Positions 32,961 through 44,572 of a DNA stretch of 64,000 nt are shown here, piece after piece. This stretch comes from Haberlea rhodopensis (Eukaryota > Streptophyta > Magnoliopsida > Lamiales > Gesneriaceae), in NCBI GenBank assembly GCA_907163345.1, contig CAJQUN010000004.1:16025235-16089234 (forward strand), given 5' to 3'. Both the position numbers and the translations under genes were made by a program. Under the pieces are notes generated by a model. It worked only from the letters and a program-made list of their open reading frames with translations, did not search any database and was not told the DNA's origin. Every line of letters starts with the position of its first letter. The first letter of the stretch is position 1.

Positions 32961-34936
32961 TTTAGACAGGGCAGTGCAACAAAGACCACCGTTTGTACCG
33001 AGACCATTGGGAGGTCAGCCGTTGGGGCCACCTCAAGGGCAAGTGTACGCTCTGACCAGGGAGCAGGCTACAGGGGCTCCAGAGGAAGTGATAGCGGGTA
33101 CATGTAATTTATTTACGCACCCTGCTTTTATTTTGATAGACACAGGTGCATCACACTCCTTTGTGTCGACGAGTTTTGTGGAGAGGCGCCGCATATGCAC
33201 GTCTCCGTCGCCCACGCCTCTTCTGGTCTCGACACCCGCTGGAAAGAGCATGATTGCTGATCGGTTTGTTGTTGACGGCCTCATTTATTTTGAGGGCAAC
33301 GAGTTGAAGTCAGATTTGATTGTTCTGGGAATGTCAGACTTTGACTGCATTGTGGGTATTGATGTACTGAACAGGTATCAGGCAGTGGTGGACTGCAGAC
33401 ATAGAATAGTTTGGTTCAGATCTGATTTGGGGGTTCAGTGGACTTTTTATGGGGATGGTTCCCGCTCAAAAATCCCATTGATATCGGCTATCAAGATGGC
33501 TCAGTTATTGGAACGTGGGCATATGGGTTATCTTATATATGCCATTGATGTTGCTGATAAGAAGAAAGAGTTAAGGGTCGAGGATATACCCGTAATCGCA
33601 GAGTTTGTCGATGTATTCCCGGAGGAGATTCCCGGATTTCCACCGGCTAGGGAATTCGAGTTTGGGATTGAATTACTACCGGGAACACCCGCTATTTCTC
33701 TTGCCCCTTACAGGATGGCACCGGCAGAGTTAAGGGAGTTGAAAGAGCAACTACAGGAACTCCTTGACAAGGGTTACATACTCCCCATCGTATCGCCTTG
33801 GGGTGCGCATGTATTATTTGTGAAAAAGAAAGATGGATCGATGCGTCTGTGCATTGATTACAGACAATTGAACAAGGTCATAGTGAAGAATAAATACCCT
33901 CTTCCACGGATCGATGACTTGTTTGATCAGTTACAGGGCACGAGGTTGTATAGTAAGATTGATTTGAGGTCGTGGTACCATCAGATTCGAGTTAGAGAGG
34001 AAGATGTGCAGAAGACAGCATTCCGGACCCGTTATGGTCAGTATGAGTTTTTGGTCATGCCGTTTGGAGTGACAAACGCCCCGGCTGTCTTTATGAGCTT
34101 GATGAACCGAGTATTCCAACCATACCTTGATCAGTTCGTCATAGTATTTATTGACGACATACTCATCTACTCTCGGAGTGAGGAAGAGCACAAGGATTAT
34201 TTGAGAGCAGTGCTTCAGATTCTTAGGGACAATCAGTTGTACGCCAAGCTCAGCAAGTGTGAATTTTGGTTGAGCAGCGTGGTGTTTTTGGGGCATGTGA
34301 TCTCTAGTAATGGGATATCTGTGGATCCCAGGAAGGTAGATGCAGTGATGGATTGGTCTGCGCCTACATCTGTGCCCGAGATCCGGAGCTTCCTTGGTTT
34401 AGCGGGTTATTACCGGCGTTTTGTCGAGGGATTCTCTAAGATCGCTAAGCCATTGACGCAGTTGACTCAGAAAGGAGTTCCGTTCTTGTGGTATGAGGCT
34501 TGTGAGCAGAGCTTCCAAGAGTTGAAGCACCGGTTGACTACAGCACCTGTACTGGTGATTCCTTCGGAGAACGAGAGGTTTGCTTTGTACACGGATGCAT
34601 CACTGCAGAGTTTGGGCTGTGTACTGATGTGGGATAGGCACGTGGTGGCTTATGCTTCGAGGCAGTTGAAGCCTAATGAGACTAGATACCCGGTTCATGA
34701 TTTGGAACTGGCAGCTATCATTTTCGCCTTGAAAATTTGGCGGCATTATCTATATGGTACTTCATTTACCATTTATACGGACCATAAGAGCTTTATTCAC
34801 CCAAGCGGAGCTGAATATGAGGCAGAGGAGATGGATGGACTTTCTGAAGGACTATGACTGCGAGATAGAGTACCATCCAGGGAAGGCAAACCTAACAGCT
34901 GACGCCTTGAGTAGGAAGGTGAAGTATACCGCGGAG
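32961..34936 (+). pseudogene. Tek-1 pol part 1: protease, reverse transcriptase, RNase H
   Basis: Protease active site LIDTGASHSF at about 33137. Reverse transcriptase has KKKDGSMRLCIDYRQLNK (33825), FRTRYGQYEFLVMPFG and the catalytic VIVFIDDILIYS (about 34138). RNase H has ALYTDASLQSLGCVL and the late motif YHPGKANLTADALSRKV (about 34870). A small deletion near 34790, inside the TDHKS region, shifts the frame. The coding sequence is then cut by hAT-1 at 34937, within a target CCGCGGAG. Most of the frame is otherwise open, so decay is moderate. Confidence 0.92.
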
Positions 34937-36483
34937 TAGGGGTGCTTACCGGGGTGAACCGGTCCGGTCCGGACCGGAACCGGCCGGTTCCGGGCCCGTT
35001 ATGGGCGGAATCGGTCCGGTCCGTTAAGGAACCGGTTCCAGTTCCAATTGGTTCCGGTTCAGTCCGGTTCCTTAACGGTTTTCCGATTTTTTTTTTTTAT
35101 GTTGTAAATGTTTCCTCAATGATGTTCATCACAAATTCAATATATTTCTTCTTCATTTCATAATATAGATGCATACAAAAGATTGTAAAGACATGACAAT
35201 TGAAAATCTAAATAAAAAAATATTACAATTTAGTACTTAGCAGTCTTCATAATTGATAAGTATTGTTTTGGCGTTCTCTTCTTCTTGCTCGTCATAATGA
35301 TTTACGAATTTGTCAACCGTCCTATCTCTTCTATTTTTGCATTCTGCTTCAAACCAATCTTTAAGTAACGTGAGCATGCAAAACGAATCAGCTGATAGAC
35401 TACTTCTGTAGTCTCCAATAATACGGCTGCATGTTGAGAATGCCGATTCAGAAGCGACGCTTGAAGCTTGTACAACATACACGTCTCTAGCCATTTTGGC
35501 TAAGATAGGGAATTGTGCTGCATTGGACTTCCACCATTGTAAGACGTCGAAGTTGTCTTCGGTTAGAAATTGATAATTCAGATAAATTTGCAACTCAGTC
35601 GACGTGCTAGTAGAAGGTCCTTTCCCTTAAGTTTTTTCCTACCCAGCATTCTAAGCAAATTGATGCCCCCGCCTTTATATTGAGCTTGGGGTTGTTCTTC
35701 AACATGCCTTTGTTGCGATGATTCACTTGCCTGTTGATTATAATACAATTGAAACATATTTTGGAGAGAATGCATTGTAGACGTCTTTTGATCGTCAACA
35801 ACCTTCCCCAAAAATTTAGCATAATATTCAAAACATATCTCAAATGAAGATAAACATTGACTAGGATCTAGCAATGTTGCGATGCAGTGCACGGGTGGGA
35901 TTTGTTCCCAATACTTTATAAATTTAGTTTCCATTGCACTAACAAAAGCATGCAAGTCATACTCATCTCTAAATTCTGCTAGATGAAGATGCCATTATTA
36001 TATAAGTAAATTGTAGATAGCACAATTGAGAGAAAAATATGAGAGTGAAGTATTTTTCGTTACAAGAATTGTTATGAAAAAATACACAACACAGCATCCC
36101 CTATTTATAGTTTTTTTTATTAAAAATAATTTAAAAATATATATAATTTGTTAACGTTGGCAACGGCTAAGAGCCTTTGCCAACGTTAACATTTAACGTT
36201 GAAGGCAACGGCTTTATAGCCTTTGCCTTCTTCATATATTTTTTTTTATTTTATTTTTTATTTTTTTAAAAAAACTACCGGTTCCGGTTCCAGAACCGGA
36301 ACCAAACCGGTAGCACCGGAACCGGCGGTGCTACCGGTTTGGTTCTTAGGAACCGCCCCGGACCGGTTTCTAACCGGTTCTGGGGCGGACCAAAACCGTT
36401 AAGTCCGGTTCCGGTTTCGGACCGGACTTAACGGTCCGAATCCAGGCCGGGTCCGGTTTGACCCGGCCCGGTAAGCACCCCTA
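34937..36483 (-). mobile_element. hAT-1: internally deleted hAT transposon in Tek-1 pol (1547 bp)
   Basis: Terminal inverted repeats TAGGGGTGCTTACCGGG / CCCGGTAAGCACCCCTA are exact over 17 bp. The flanks are CCGCGGAG (34929-34936) and CCACGGAG (36484-36491), an 8-bp duplication with one change, as expected for hAT. Both ends are packed with CCGGTTCCGG-type subterminal repeats (about 34950-35080 and 36270-36470). It retains only the transposase C-terminus on the minus strand, so it is non-autonomous. Confidence 0.94.
35237..35955 (-). pseudogene. hAT transposase C-terminal fragment
   Basis: Two overlapping minus-strand frames. The upstream one (35955-35578) reads ETKFIKYWEQIPPVHCIATL and LDPSQCLSSFEICFEYY, the helical part before the dimerisation domain. 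The downstream one (35593-35237) reads LQWWKSNAAQFPILAKMARD and ASSVASESAFSTCSRIIGDY, the hAT C-terminal dimerisation domain. A frameshift joins the two near 35590. The BED zinc finger, the catalytic Asp residues and most of the transposase are missing from this 1.5-kb element. Confidence 0.9.
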
Positions 36484-38027
36484 CCACGGAGGATGTTATC
36501 CAGTTATCAGTCATGATGACTTCCTGTTGTCATCTGGGATATGACTTTGATGTAGATACATCACCGGTACATGTATTGACCCTGTTGGCAGAGCCGGACA
36601 TCTTTGAATCTATCAGGAAAGCTCAGATGTCAGACGTTGAGGTGCAGAGATGGTTATCATATTTACGTCTGGGTCAGCCATCAATGTTCAGGGTGGCAGA
36701 AGATGGTTCTTTGAGGCTTGGTAACCGTTGGGTAGTGCCGAGGGCACCGGAGTTGCGTCAAGGGATCTTGCATCGTGCTCATAGCAGTAAGTTTAGCATA
36801 CATCCAGGTGGGAGAAAGATGTACAATGACATATGCGACCAGTTTTGGTGGAGGCGGATGAAAAGAGACGTCATCACCTTTGTCAAGAAGTGCTTGATTT
36901 GTCAGCAAGTAAAAGCGGAGAGGCAGAGGCGTGGTGGCGAGTTGAAGAGTTTAGAGATACCGGAGTGGAAGTGGGAACACATATCTATGGACTTCTTGAC
37001 CCACTTGCCAAGGACTGCCTCGGGATATGATGCGATCTGGGCGATCGTGGATAGATTAACGAAGGTGGCTCACTTCATCCCTTATTGTATGTCGTACATA
37101 TACTTAAAGATGGCCCAATTGTATGTACAGGACGTGGTAAGATTGCATGGGATTCCAGTCTCGATTGTGTCTGACAGACCCACGGTTCACATCACATTTT
37201 TGGGAAGGTCTCCAGTCAGCTTTGGGTACGGAGGTGAGAGTACAGCTTATCACCCTCAGACAGATGGTCAGACAGAGCATACCATACAGACGCTCGAAGA
37301 TATGTTGAGGGCATGTGTATTGGAGTTTGATACTCCATGGCAAGATTCAGTGCCACTGGTAGAGTTCTCATATAATAACAGCTATCAGGCGAGCATTCAG
37401 ATGGCTCCATTCGAAGCTCTTTACGGTCGACGTTGTAGGTCACCGTTTTACTGGGAGGACTTGACTAGTAAGACGGTCGGAGGACCGGATTTGATTCGAG
37501 AAATGGAAGAGAAAATCAAAGTGATCCGTCAGAAAATGAAAGCGGCTCAGGATAGGCAAGCAGCCTACGCTAATAAATGGCGGCGACCGTTGGAATTCCA
37601 AGTGGGAGATAAGGTCTTTTTGAAGATCTCACCTTTCAGAGGTGTGGTTCGTTTTGGTATGCGCGGGAAGTTGTCTCCGAGGTATGTTGGGCCATATGAG
37701 ATATTGCAGCGCATCGGTACTTTGGCTTATCGTATGGCTCTACCGCCGTCATTGTCTGGTATACATGACGTCTTTCATGTCTCTATGTTGCGGAAGTATG
37801 AGCCAGATCTGTCTCATGTTTTACAGCCCTCAGAGGTTCAGTTGGGTTCAGATGTGTCCTACGTGGAACGACCGGTTAGAATTCTGGGTCGAGAGGATCG
37901 CAGACTTCGGAGCAAGGTTATACCGATGGTAAAGGTTCAGTGGGATCGTAGGGGTGTCGAGGAGGCCACGTGGGAGACGGAGCAGCATATGGTGCAGCAT
38001 TACCCGGAACTATTTTCTGATATGTGA
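36484..38027 (+). pseudogene. Tek-1 pol part 2: integrase with chromodomain-like tail
   Basis: The frame is open from about 36500 to TGA 38025. The HHCC zinc domain lies in HRAHSSKFSIHPGG...CLICQQ (36772-36905). The core has Asp in SMDFLTHLP, Asp in IVSDR and Glu in TDGQTEHTIQ. The segment after IVSDR (about 37175-37235) does not read as the usual gypsy core, although the DNA does in a shifted frame; a pair of small indels has scrambled about 20-25 residues. C-terminal motifs HDVFHVSMLRKY and VKVQWDRRGVEEATWETE indicate a chromodomain-like tail, which in chromoviruses guides insertion into heterochromatin. Confidence 0.9.
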
Positions 38028-38097
38028 TTTATGTTTAGTTTCGTTTTGGGTAAGTGCATGCGATTTCGAGGTCGAAATCTTGTAAGTATGGGAGTAT

Positions 38098-38388
38098 TGT
38101 GATACCCCGAAATAATTATATGCAATTTGGGCATTAATTATGTTTATGTGATTAATTATGGTGATAATCGATTTATGTGTTGGAATTAATTATCTTGTTG
38201 AAATGCTTAGTCACATGGTAGGCATGACCAGGGGTGCATTTCAGGGTGCATGTTGTGCATGTTGAGAAATTGGGTGTTGGCATGATTTAATTGTATTGGT
38301 TGGCATTTATTTTGGAAAGCATGAATTTATTGGGAGTTTGGTGCATTTTTGTAAAATGCTTTTAAAATACCATGTTGGGGTATTATAT
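38098..38388 (+). repeat. Tek-1 3' LTR, first segment
   Basis: Starts TGTGATACCCCGAAATAA and is nearly identical to 29681 onward. It is broken after 291 bp by LARD-2; the last five bases (TATAT) are the target duplication. Confidence 0.92.
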
Positions 38389-38717
38389 TGTGATGACCAG
38401 GGATTATAAGTGTTAATCCCGGAGTGTTAATAACCCGTAAAGTTGTTTTACGTGGCGATTTGGAGTTTAATCGCGGTGTTGGGCCTTCTGGGCTCGTTTA
38501 ATTGAGTAGTTGGGGTTGTTGGATCCCGAGGTTGAGATCGTATTCTCATTTCGGTGAAAACCTGTGAGTTGGGTTTTTAGTGTGACTCAGAATCTCGGGT
38601 GCTGTGTGTGGGCACCGGTAGGGTGTTTTTGAGTTAGAGAGAGAATTTTTGAAAACAGATGATTTTTAAGAATCATGATGTATTTGTGGGGATATTAGTA
38701 TTTCGGGGTATTTTTGC

Positions 38718-38725
38718 TATAAATA
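38718..38725 (+). promoter_or_regulatory. TATA box of LARD-2 5' LTR
   Basis: TATAAATA within TTGCTATAAATACCAG, repeated at 44903-44910 in the 3' LTR and aligned with the LARD-1 TATA box. Confidence 0.7.
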
Positions 38726-39593
38726 CCAGTTGAACCCGAGATTTTAATTATCGGAACCATTTTTCCCCCTTTCTTCCCTCTCTCCTCCCGCGCGCACATC
38801 TCGATCCCCTTTCGACCACCGCGCAGAAAAGGCCTCCGCCCGCCGCCGTCCGGCCGCCGTTCGGCGCGTGCCACCCGCCGTTGGAATCGTCTCTTCCAGG
38901 CGCTTCTATACATACCAACAATTCGAAGTTTCGTCGAGAATCGAGCTTGGATTTCTGCAGAAAGCGCTAGGGTTCGTCACTGGTTTCTGTCCGATTTTGT
39001 GGCCCGATTTTGGTATGATTTTTGGGGCTTTTCTTCCTGTGTTTTGGGGCGTTTTTGTGATGTTTTTGAGTCGATGATTCCAGACTTTTTAGTTCGAAAA
39101 TATTTGTTGCATTTGGTTCGAATTTAAGCTCGATTTTTGTGATTTAGGGTTCGAAAAATTGGGGCTTTTGACAAGGAGTGATGATTCTTGTTATGGATTG
39201 ATTAATTCATGTTGTTGATGCATTATGATGCTTGATTGTGTTCGAAATTGAGGAATTGGATTCGAATTTAGGGCTTGAATCGAAAATTGGGGATTTTGGC
39301 TTGGGGATGATGATTTTCGTTGTTAATTGAGTAATTCATATTTTAGATGAATTATGGTGTTTAATTGGGTTCGATTTATGTTGTGAAGGTTCGAAAATTT
39401 GTGGGGAATTCTTGAGCAATTTTCGATAATGGTTAATTGTCGTGTGTTGACAATATTTTTTTTGAGGGCTATGGGTGTGCTTGAGCATGGGTTGCATGTT
39501 CGTAATTAATTGTGAATTAATTTATCGTGTTAGCACATCGTTCCTCGGAGCATGGAACTCGAGCGAGGTTTGGCTCGGACTTCGGAGATTAAG

Positions 39594-39608
39594 GTACGTG
39601 CGACGTAC
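39594..39608 (+). other. GTACGT-ACGTAC inverted repeat in LARD-2 5' LTR
   Basis: AAGGTACGTGCGACGTACGA: perfect 6-bp arms and a 3-base loop. Repeated at 45779-45793 in the 3' LTR. Confidence 0.78.
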
Positions 39609-40920
39609 GAGCATTACTTTGTGTGATAGCAATTGTGAAATGCGTAATGTGTTGTAATTGCATTAAATGGTTGTGGGTATGTCTATATATATATATATAT
39701 GTGTGTCGATATGACTATGGAACGACCTAGTCTTGATATCGCTGCCACAAGTGTGCGTAATACTAGAATAGTATGACCTTATAAGAGGTATGGGGTACTG
39801 GGTTTATGTGACTATTGTAAGACATGTGAGATGTCTAAGTATAAATGAGAACTTGTAAAATAAAGGGTAGGGCATTTGAGATGCCTGAGAATGATCGTGG
39901 GATCATGTATTCGTTGAAAGACATGTGAGATGTCTAAGTGAAATAGAGAATGTGTAAAATAAATGCTAGGCATTTGAGCTATCTGTGATTGGTAGCAAAG
40001 TTGAAAATCAGTATTAGATATCGAGATATCTATGTTTGCATGCATAATGAATTTGGAATCGTTAATTATTGATATTTGAGAATCAGGCATGCTATGAGTT
40101 AAATCAATGTGTTGATTTACTGATTTATGAGATTTGATGAGTTTGATGATTGTGAGAACAGGGACAGTACACGGAATCCCGGATGAGGATGTTGCCATCC
40201 AGGGAGTATCATTTAAAATTCATTAATATTTACTTGTGTTGTAAATATGAATTTCATTATTGTGATTATGAGATTTTGTGTATTGGTATGCTCACCCCGT
40301 TGGGGGCTGTCTCTGTTGGGGCAGGTGAACAGGTGCATCGATGGCTGTGGAGCTGAGCTCGAGCTGTTGATTGGATGTACTCATAGGATCGTGGTACCAG
40401 GGCTTGATGGAGCACGGTATCGTATAGAGTACTTATATACACCCGAGGTTTATATACACATTTATGATGCTCGCATGTGAGCACGGATATTCTTGTATAT
40501 GGGTTGTATATAAAGGCATGAGCCTTTCTCTCTTTCATTATATGTTGCATGCAATTGTGGTAGAATTGCTAATGATATGAGAGTCGTTAGTGTATTGTGT
40601 GGGTGTTGAGACCCATTTATGTCGTCATATGTGTGGTGTCTTCCCTGGCTGGGAATTTACTTTGTGTACTATATTCTGTTGAGTATTGTGTATTCCCTAG
40701 CCGGGAATTATATTATGTGATGTGCTTGTGTTTTGGGATAGCTCTATTTATGGGGAGACTCTGCCCAAATTTTTATAAAAGTCTATCATGTGAAAATTGG
40801 TGTAATGGGGATGGTAAAGTATCATCTGAGCTTCCCGATTGAGTCTTTATTGAAAGCACGTGCCACACATAGTGGTTAATACACTAATTAAGGGTTAAGG
40901 GCTTGGGGTCTTTACATTAG

Positions 40921-40932
40921 TGGTATCAGAGC
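40921..40932 (+). other. Primer-binding site of LARD-2
   Basis: TGGTATCAGAGC four bases after the LTR end. The following AGTGGTTAGCTC matches LARD-1. Confidence 0.93.
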
Positions 40933-43900
40933 AGTGGTTAGCTCTTTGGGGCTGTTAAGGGCCTATTAAGTTATTGATAGCACATATGTATGCATGATGG
41001 CATTAATGTTGTATGACACAACTAGTTGTTATGTGCTTTTATGATATGAAAAGTGGTGTTGCTAATCATTGTGATTGCAGGAATCGTGTAGCATGAGATG
41101 GGACGGCATTAATGGTGATGTCTGGCCCTTCATGTATTATGTGGAAAGGTGAGACGTACGGGCTTCGGACGGTAAAACGTGTTACACCTTTGATTATGTA
41201 TATCGTGGGTAGTGAACCCTTACATGTGATGATATATGTGAAATGATAGTGATAAATTGTGATAATGGAATCAACTGTTGTGCTTGATTATTGTCGTAGA
41301 ATTGATGAATGTTCCGGTAGCCTTTATCTCCGAGCGAGGGAGGTACTTGCCGCTGTCATGACTGAGCGAAGTAACATGCCGCTGTCATTGTCGAAGCGAG
41401 GGGTCCTAAAATTCCGCTGTTGTATTGGGACCGGAACAGTCACAATTCTAGTGATTAATGTGGAATATTGTGGATATAATTGGAAACGTGATATCGATCA
41501 TTATATTGTGAATTGTGGTATTAACCTGGATGCAGGTACATGGAGCTAGTGGAAGTTCCGGTAGTTGTTATATTCGAGCGAGGGAGGTACTTGCCGCTGT
41601 CATATGAAGCGATGGTAATATGATATTTGCCGCTGTCATGTCTAAGCGAGGTATCATGCCGCTGTCATTGTCGAAGCGAGGGATATCATATGATGCCGCT
41701 ATATGTCGAAGCGAGGGGTCCTAAAATTCCGCTGCTATAACAGGACCGGAACAACCACAGTATCTATATTGATAGCGATGGTTCATGCCGCTATATGGAT
41801 TGGCGATGGTTCATTCCGCCATATATATTGATAGCGATGGTTCATGCCGCTATATGGATTGGCGATGGTTCATTCCGCCATATGTATTGATAGCGATGGT
41901 TCATTCCGCTATATTGGCGATGGTTCATTCCGCCATATATATTGATAGCGATGGTTCATTCCGCTATATTGATTGGCGATGGTTCTTGCCGCCAGGTATA
42001 TTGATAGCGACGGTTCATTCCGCTATATTGATTGGCGATGGGTCTTGCCGCCGGATATATTGCTAGCGATGTCTCATTCCGCTATTCTATTGGCGATGGT
42101 TCATGCCGCCGGGTATTCTATTGATGATGATTCGTGCCATCGGATATTACACAGCGATGGGTTATACTGCTATGTGCGTAGCGCTGGATTATGTCGCCTG
42201 CGAGCGATGGATGCTACTTGTGTACCGCTGGTGGACGACGGATACAGGTATGCCGCTATATTGATAGCGATGAGGTATGGCATATTACTTGTGTTAGCAT
42301 TATTGTGGATACTATGTGTTGCTATATATATGCCATAGGTTTGACGATGTTAATTGGTTGTCATGTGTTGACATATGCCGTCACGGGATGACGATGACAT
42401 AGTTGATGTTCTATGTCGATGATGATTAATACATTTATGTTATATTTAGTTGTATGGTTTGAGTGCCGATGATGAGCACATGGTAGAGTCTGGGTCACTA
42501 GTTGACGAGACCTTTTGTCGAGCAATGATACCCTTGGGTATGCTCGTTGGTTTGGCTAGGGCCAAGTGTTTGGTGGTAAGAGTAGTCATTGAGGAAACTG
42601 CTCGCTTGTGTTGTGACGTAGGGTAGACATGGTTACGCCCACCCTGAGGGTGTGGGATAAGTTTTAACGGATTATGATTGTATCATAAGTGATCAAGGAC
42701 ACCGGGTTGTCCATTGTTCTTGGTATTTTAGAGATATGTTGGGCGATGACCCATTACTCTAACGGTTTGTACGGTATGGCATACCGAGATGGAACATATG
42801 GTTGTTGGTGGGCTTGATATGAACCTATGGAGACAACGCTTTGCTAGCCAGATATTGGGGGAATGATATAGTGTAATTGTTGGAGCCATGATACTGCTCG
42901 TTGGAATCAAGTTTGGGCAAATCGTAAAGTGATACGATGTGGATTGTGGTGGACTCTAGTAGTCACCACGTCAATTGAGGTTGAGGTTGTGCATGCCTCA
43001 CTGAAACGTGTATACGTTGATGTTAAATTTTGGTGAGACTTGTCTGGGACAGCTCATAATGTTGAAGTACCAACAAGAGAGTCATCAGGTCGTTATTGTC
43101 TCGATCTGGGGAATCCGTGTACTTGGGATGCAATGGGTGTTATTGTATCTAGTTTTTCCGAACGGTGGTTCGAGACTAGTGGATCTCGAGTTCGTTAGCA
43201 TTTCCCTTGTGGAGAAGGAGGTAGTATTATACCTAATTGGGAATCTTTGAAGGATTCGGTAAGTTGGTACGTGTGGTGTTGATTTTGGGAATCATGCCGT
43301 GTTGTTGATCGTCTATTATCATCCTCCTCTGGATGGGAATAACTCAGAATTGACAGTTGTGTTTGGGGCTTAGGGGTATGTTGTAGATACCCGAGCCAAG
43401 TGCATTGAGTATGCATGTGATGTCAGTGCTTAGGCAGGTATACCGGTGAGTGTACGGGTGCTAGTTTTTGACTTCCTTTTTGTCAAGCATAGAGTTATGC
43501 TATTTTGGATGGCTAAATCTCTGATGAGAGATATTGAACACCTTGAGATTGGGAATCTCCATGGCACGATGATTGTGAGAAACAATCGTGAAGTTAGTTG
43601 ACTCCCTTTGAGGAGGGATTATATTGTGTGGGTTGAGGTGTTCCCTTGTTGGTGTTTCCTCCGAGTTATGCGATAGCCTTCCCAAGTTTGGATTGTTAAA
43701 TCCTAGGATTATCAAGGGATGGCAGGAATTCGGATTTATTGGGTGTCGCTGTCGACACGAGCGTTGAGGATGCAATGGGTTTATTGCATGTCCTTTCAGA
43801 ATTTGAACTCTGTGGAGTCTCGATGGTTTATGTATGATCAGGATGTGATCCTTGGAATATCCGGAGGTGGACATCTTGTGGGATGTCTTTTGTGTGAATC

Positions 43901-44559
43901 TGTGGCCGTGAGTTGCCCAATTGAGTTGCAATGATGCGACTGCTCCTTCGATGGAAAAGGTTTGAAAGTGGAAACCAGGTTTGGTATGTGTGCACCGTGG
44001 TATACTAGTGTTTCCCTCGTAATGATGTGTGTTAGACATCGTGAGTCATGATAGAGATGTCTTCGAATGATATTTACGATGGAATCGGGAGCGATTCGAA
44101 TCCTTGCAGTTTCAGTTGACTAACTGCTCTTAGAGTATTAGCGTTGAGCTGTGCTGACGCTCTTTGACGTTATAATGGATTTGGAAGTCTATTCCACTCC
44201 AGAGTTTGACACGAGGTCAACGTTCTCACGGCTGAGGTGTCATTCATGATGCGTTCTTACTAAGTGGTATTAGAACGAAGGATGACTGTCCGATCTACGG
44301 TCGTAAGTATTGGTTGTTTTGCAGTCATGAGGGACTGACTTTTGGGATGAACCGCATCGAGGTACGTTTTGTCTCTTGGGTGATGAGTTGGTGTGGATTT
44401 TGGTATGTCGCTCTGTTTCAGAGTTTGATGTGAGTTAAGTATTCTCGAGGTTTTAAGACGATTCTGATATGGTCAGGAATCGAGTTTATAGCTTCATGTT
44501 GTTGTGTACCCTGGGTGTTATGTGATACACCGGTGCTAATTTCGAGGACGAAATTCTTT
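40933..44559 (+). other. LARD-2 internal region without genes
   Basis: Segments seen: 41310-41520 and 41550-41760, two copies of a block also present in the Tek-1 LTR (31040-31300); 41757-42150, tandem dimers; 42440-42960, shared with LARD-1; 42960-44500, low-complexity-free DNA with no protein match I can name. ORFs up to 179 codons occur on the minus strand (43500-44039) but show no domain motif. An imperfect internal duplication around ATGCAATGGGT is found at about 43128 and 43771. Confidence 0.75.
41757..42150. repeat. Dimeric tandem repeat in LARD-2 (period about 59 bp)
   Basis: Alternating GATAGCGATGGTTCATGCCG and ATTGGCGATGGTTCATTCCG half-units. Full dimers start at 41771 and 41830. 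The later units are shorter and decayed. It is the plus-strand counterpart of 1145-1757 in LARD-1. Confidence 0.88.
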
Positions 44560-44572
44560 TAGTGGGGGATAT
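44560..44572 (+). other. Polypurine tract of LARD-2
   Basis: TAGTGGGGGATAT immediately before the 3' LTR. The upstream TTCGAGGACGAAATTCTTTT is the common end of gypsy internal regions. Confidence 0.8.

Larger units (their letters stand above)
38389..40916 (+). repeat. LARD-2 5' LTR (2528 bp)
   Basis: TGTGATGACC...GGTCTTTACA. A TATA box is at 38718. A GC-rich Pro/Arg-coding-like stretch (38780-38880) and TTCGAA-rich DNA follow, then the inverted repeat at 39594-39608. Two short ORFs (38868-39077, 40247-40480) are conserved in the second LTR only because the LTRs are recent copies. Confidence 0.95.

Noticed and set aside
38868..39077. ORF conserved at 38868-39077 and 45053-45262 (also 40247-40480 and 46431-46664; 39812-40198 and 45995-46381)
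   Set aside because: Conservation only reflects two young LTR copies of one element; no domain is recognisable.
43500..44039. 179-codon minus-strand ORF in LARD-2
   Set aside because: No motif of any retroelement protein and no counterpart seen in LARD-1, so it is probably chance.
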